Source of the DNA: Armadillidium nasatum
Lineage: Eukaryota; Arthropoda; Malacostraca; Isopoda; Armadillidiidae
Reading direction: 5' to 3'
DNA length: 22,372 nt
NCBI GenBank assembly: GCA_009176605.1
Contig: SEYY01022038.1
Coordinates: 12,501 to 34,872 of the forward strand
Within the stretch, counting starts at the first letter, position 1. Each line of letters opens with the position of its first letter. The position numbers and the translations under genes were made by a program. Below the pieces are notes generated by a model, which worked only from the letters and a program-made list of their open reading frames with translations, did not search any database and was not told the DNA's origin. Positions 21,347 to 22,372 of the stretch are shown piece after piece.

Positions 21347-21730
21347 ATAATTCAAATTAGAGCTAACGCTCTGCGGAATCATAAGATAGTTCTGATTAAG
21401 TTCTGATATCAATAATAAAATTCTAAAATTAGAACTAAAGTTCTGCGAGAATTTTATGTTTAAATCAACTTCTAAGTTCAGACATCGATAGTAAAATTCT
21501 AAAATTAGAACTAATGTTCTGCGAGAATTTTAAGTTTCAATCAACTTCTAAGTTCAGACATCGAGAGTAAAATTCTAAAATTAGAACTAATGTTCTGCGA
21601 GAATCTTAAGTTTAAACCAATTTTCAAAGTTGATATCGATTGTAAAATTCTAATATTAGAACTAATGTTCTGCGAGAATTCTAAGTTTAAATCAATTTCA
21701 AAATTCAGATATCGATAATAAAATTTTATA
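21347..21730 (-). repeat. ~76-bp tandem repeat, 5 copies with a conserved dyad (5' LTR)
   Basis: Same array as 11805-12187 in the 3' LTR, with all five dyads (AGAGCTAACGCTCT once, AGAACTAAAGTTCT once, AGAACTAATGTTCT three times) preserved. An open frame through it at 21541-21750 is a by-product of the repetition. Confidence 0.88.
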
Positions 21731-22372
21731 ATTACAATGGTATTTACCAATTTCTTAGTTTCAAGATCGAAAATTTTCTAAATAAATAACCTCGCTTAAG
21801 AGCACAACTTATCGGTAAGAGTTCCAAAAAGTAATGACTACTTCTTTCAAAATTTTCAGATTATGAATTCTGACAACTATCATAGGTTGTTAGTTTTTAA
21901 TCTTGACCAATCAGAAAGCTTCATTTTTAGCTGGTTGCTAAAATTCGTATTTCTTTTTCTATTTCTGGCAACTCGGTGACGGACTATGTTTCTTGTCTAC
22001 TCGAAATCTCCGCCTCCATTTTGAGTGATTTATTTTTCTTATCTTTTGTATTTTATATTTTATTTGTAGTTTTTTCACCCTTTTTTATATAATTTTCCAA
22101 TCTAGAAATTCTATATCCATGTATGTTTGACTTATTTCTTTCTTGATCTTAGGCTAATTTCATGATTTCGTTATTATTGGAACTTACAGGCCTAACTCTA
22201 AGCTTAGGCTAGACTTGATTTGTCTATGATGTTTTTGTCCTTTTTCTTACTGAGTTTTCTGAATTGAGATTATTGATCTTATTTTGTAGGGCGATCTTAT
22301 TTTAAAGGTTATTCTTTAATTAATTATCAAAATTATTAATTTATCATAAAAACCAACACCAATTTAAAACAC

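Larger units (their letters stand above)
10500..22372 (-). mobile_element. Ty3/Gypsy LTR retrotransposon with OTU and SGNH modules
   Basis: A minus-strand element of about 11.9 kb with two roughly 2.3-kb LTRs, a candidate primer-binding site beside the 5' LTR, a polypurine tract beside the 3' LTR and the Ty3/Gypsy order gag-PR-RT-RH-IN (integrase after RNase H, with a GPY/F module). Two additions stand out: an OTU-like domain between RNase H and integrase, and a third ORF after pol encoding an SGNH/GDSL-type hydrolase. Many single-base indels interrupt the frames, but the LTRs differ by only about 1-2% by eye, so the insertion is young. The 5' LTR is cut by the window end about 11 bp before its expected outer terminus, so the target-site duplication cannot be checked. 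Confidence 0.93.
20105..22372 (-). repeat. 5' LTR of the Gypsy element (truncated by the window end)
   Basis: It matches 10500-12832 in the same orientation. On the plus strand it begins TGTGGTGG at 20105, which mirrors the TGTGGT found at the other end of the 3' LTR (a short terminal inverted repeat). A TG at 20090-20091, closer to the primer-binding site, is an alternative boundary. The window stops at AATTTAAAACAC, about 11 bases before the expected end. It has two copies of the 65-bp repeat and all five copies of the ~76-bp dyad repeat. Confidence 0.93.

Noticed and set aside
21541..21750. Small protein gene with repeated units in the 5' LTR
   Set aside because: The periodic sequence comes only from the ~76-bp LTR repeat.

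Overview
This window is AT-rich animal DNA, most likely from an arthropod. The reasons are a spliced C2H2 zinc-finger gene with acidic 'KDE(P)' leader exons, a Jockey/CR1-like LINE remnant, a BED-finger hAT remnant, a tRNA-like SINE and a Ty3/Gypsy LTR retrotransposon. Seven uninterrupted (TA)n tracts of about 100-190 bp lie in the first 10.25 kb and none lies inside the retrotransposon. No species can be named from what is visible.

Layout. 1-1740: two long (TA)n tracts flank a GCGGAT-rich segment that looks like a hAT end; then unannotatable AT-rich DNA, a 4-copy minisatellite and a SINE-like sequence. 1832-6789 (minus strand): a poly-C2H2 zinc-finger gene with three recognisable coding exons (37 codons; about 52 codons; a giant finger exon). 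There are about 21 fingers in total, but the reading frame breaks inside finger 18, and exon 2 is one base out of phase. Its 2.3-kb second intron holds two pieces of a decayed LINE (endonuclease and the RT C-terminal end) and two (TA)n tracts. 6790-8221: no recognisable gene. 8223-10059: a hAT-derived element with imperfect terminal inverted repeats and one BED zinc-finger ORF, sitting inside a (TA)n microsatellite.

10500-22372 (minus strand): a nearly complete Ty3/Gypsy element. The LTRs are unusually long (about 2.3 kb) and carry tandem arrays, including five copies of a dyad-symmetric motif. Reading 5' to 3' on the minus strand the order is LTR, primer-binding site, gag (three zinc knuckles), a possible -1 frameshift site, protease, reverse transcriptase, RNase H, an OTU-like cysteine-protease domain, an acidic linker, integrase (HHCC, DDE core, GPY/F), a C-terminal tail, a third ORF in the env position that encodes an SGNH/GDSL-type hydrolase, polypurine tract, LTR. 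The two unexpected hydrolase modules (OTU inside pol, SGNH as a possibly spliced ORF3) are the most interesting content. The window ends about 11 bp before the expected outer end of the 5' LTR.

Caveat. Single-base indels break gag, pol, ORF3 and the zinc-finger gene, yet the two LTRs are only about 1-2% different by eye and also differ by homopolymer-length indels. Some frameshifts may therefore be sequence errors rather than true decay.
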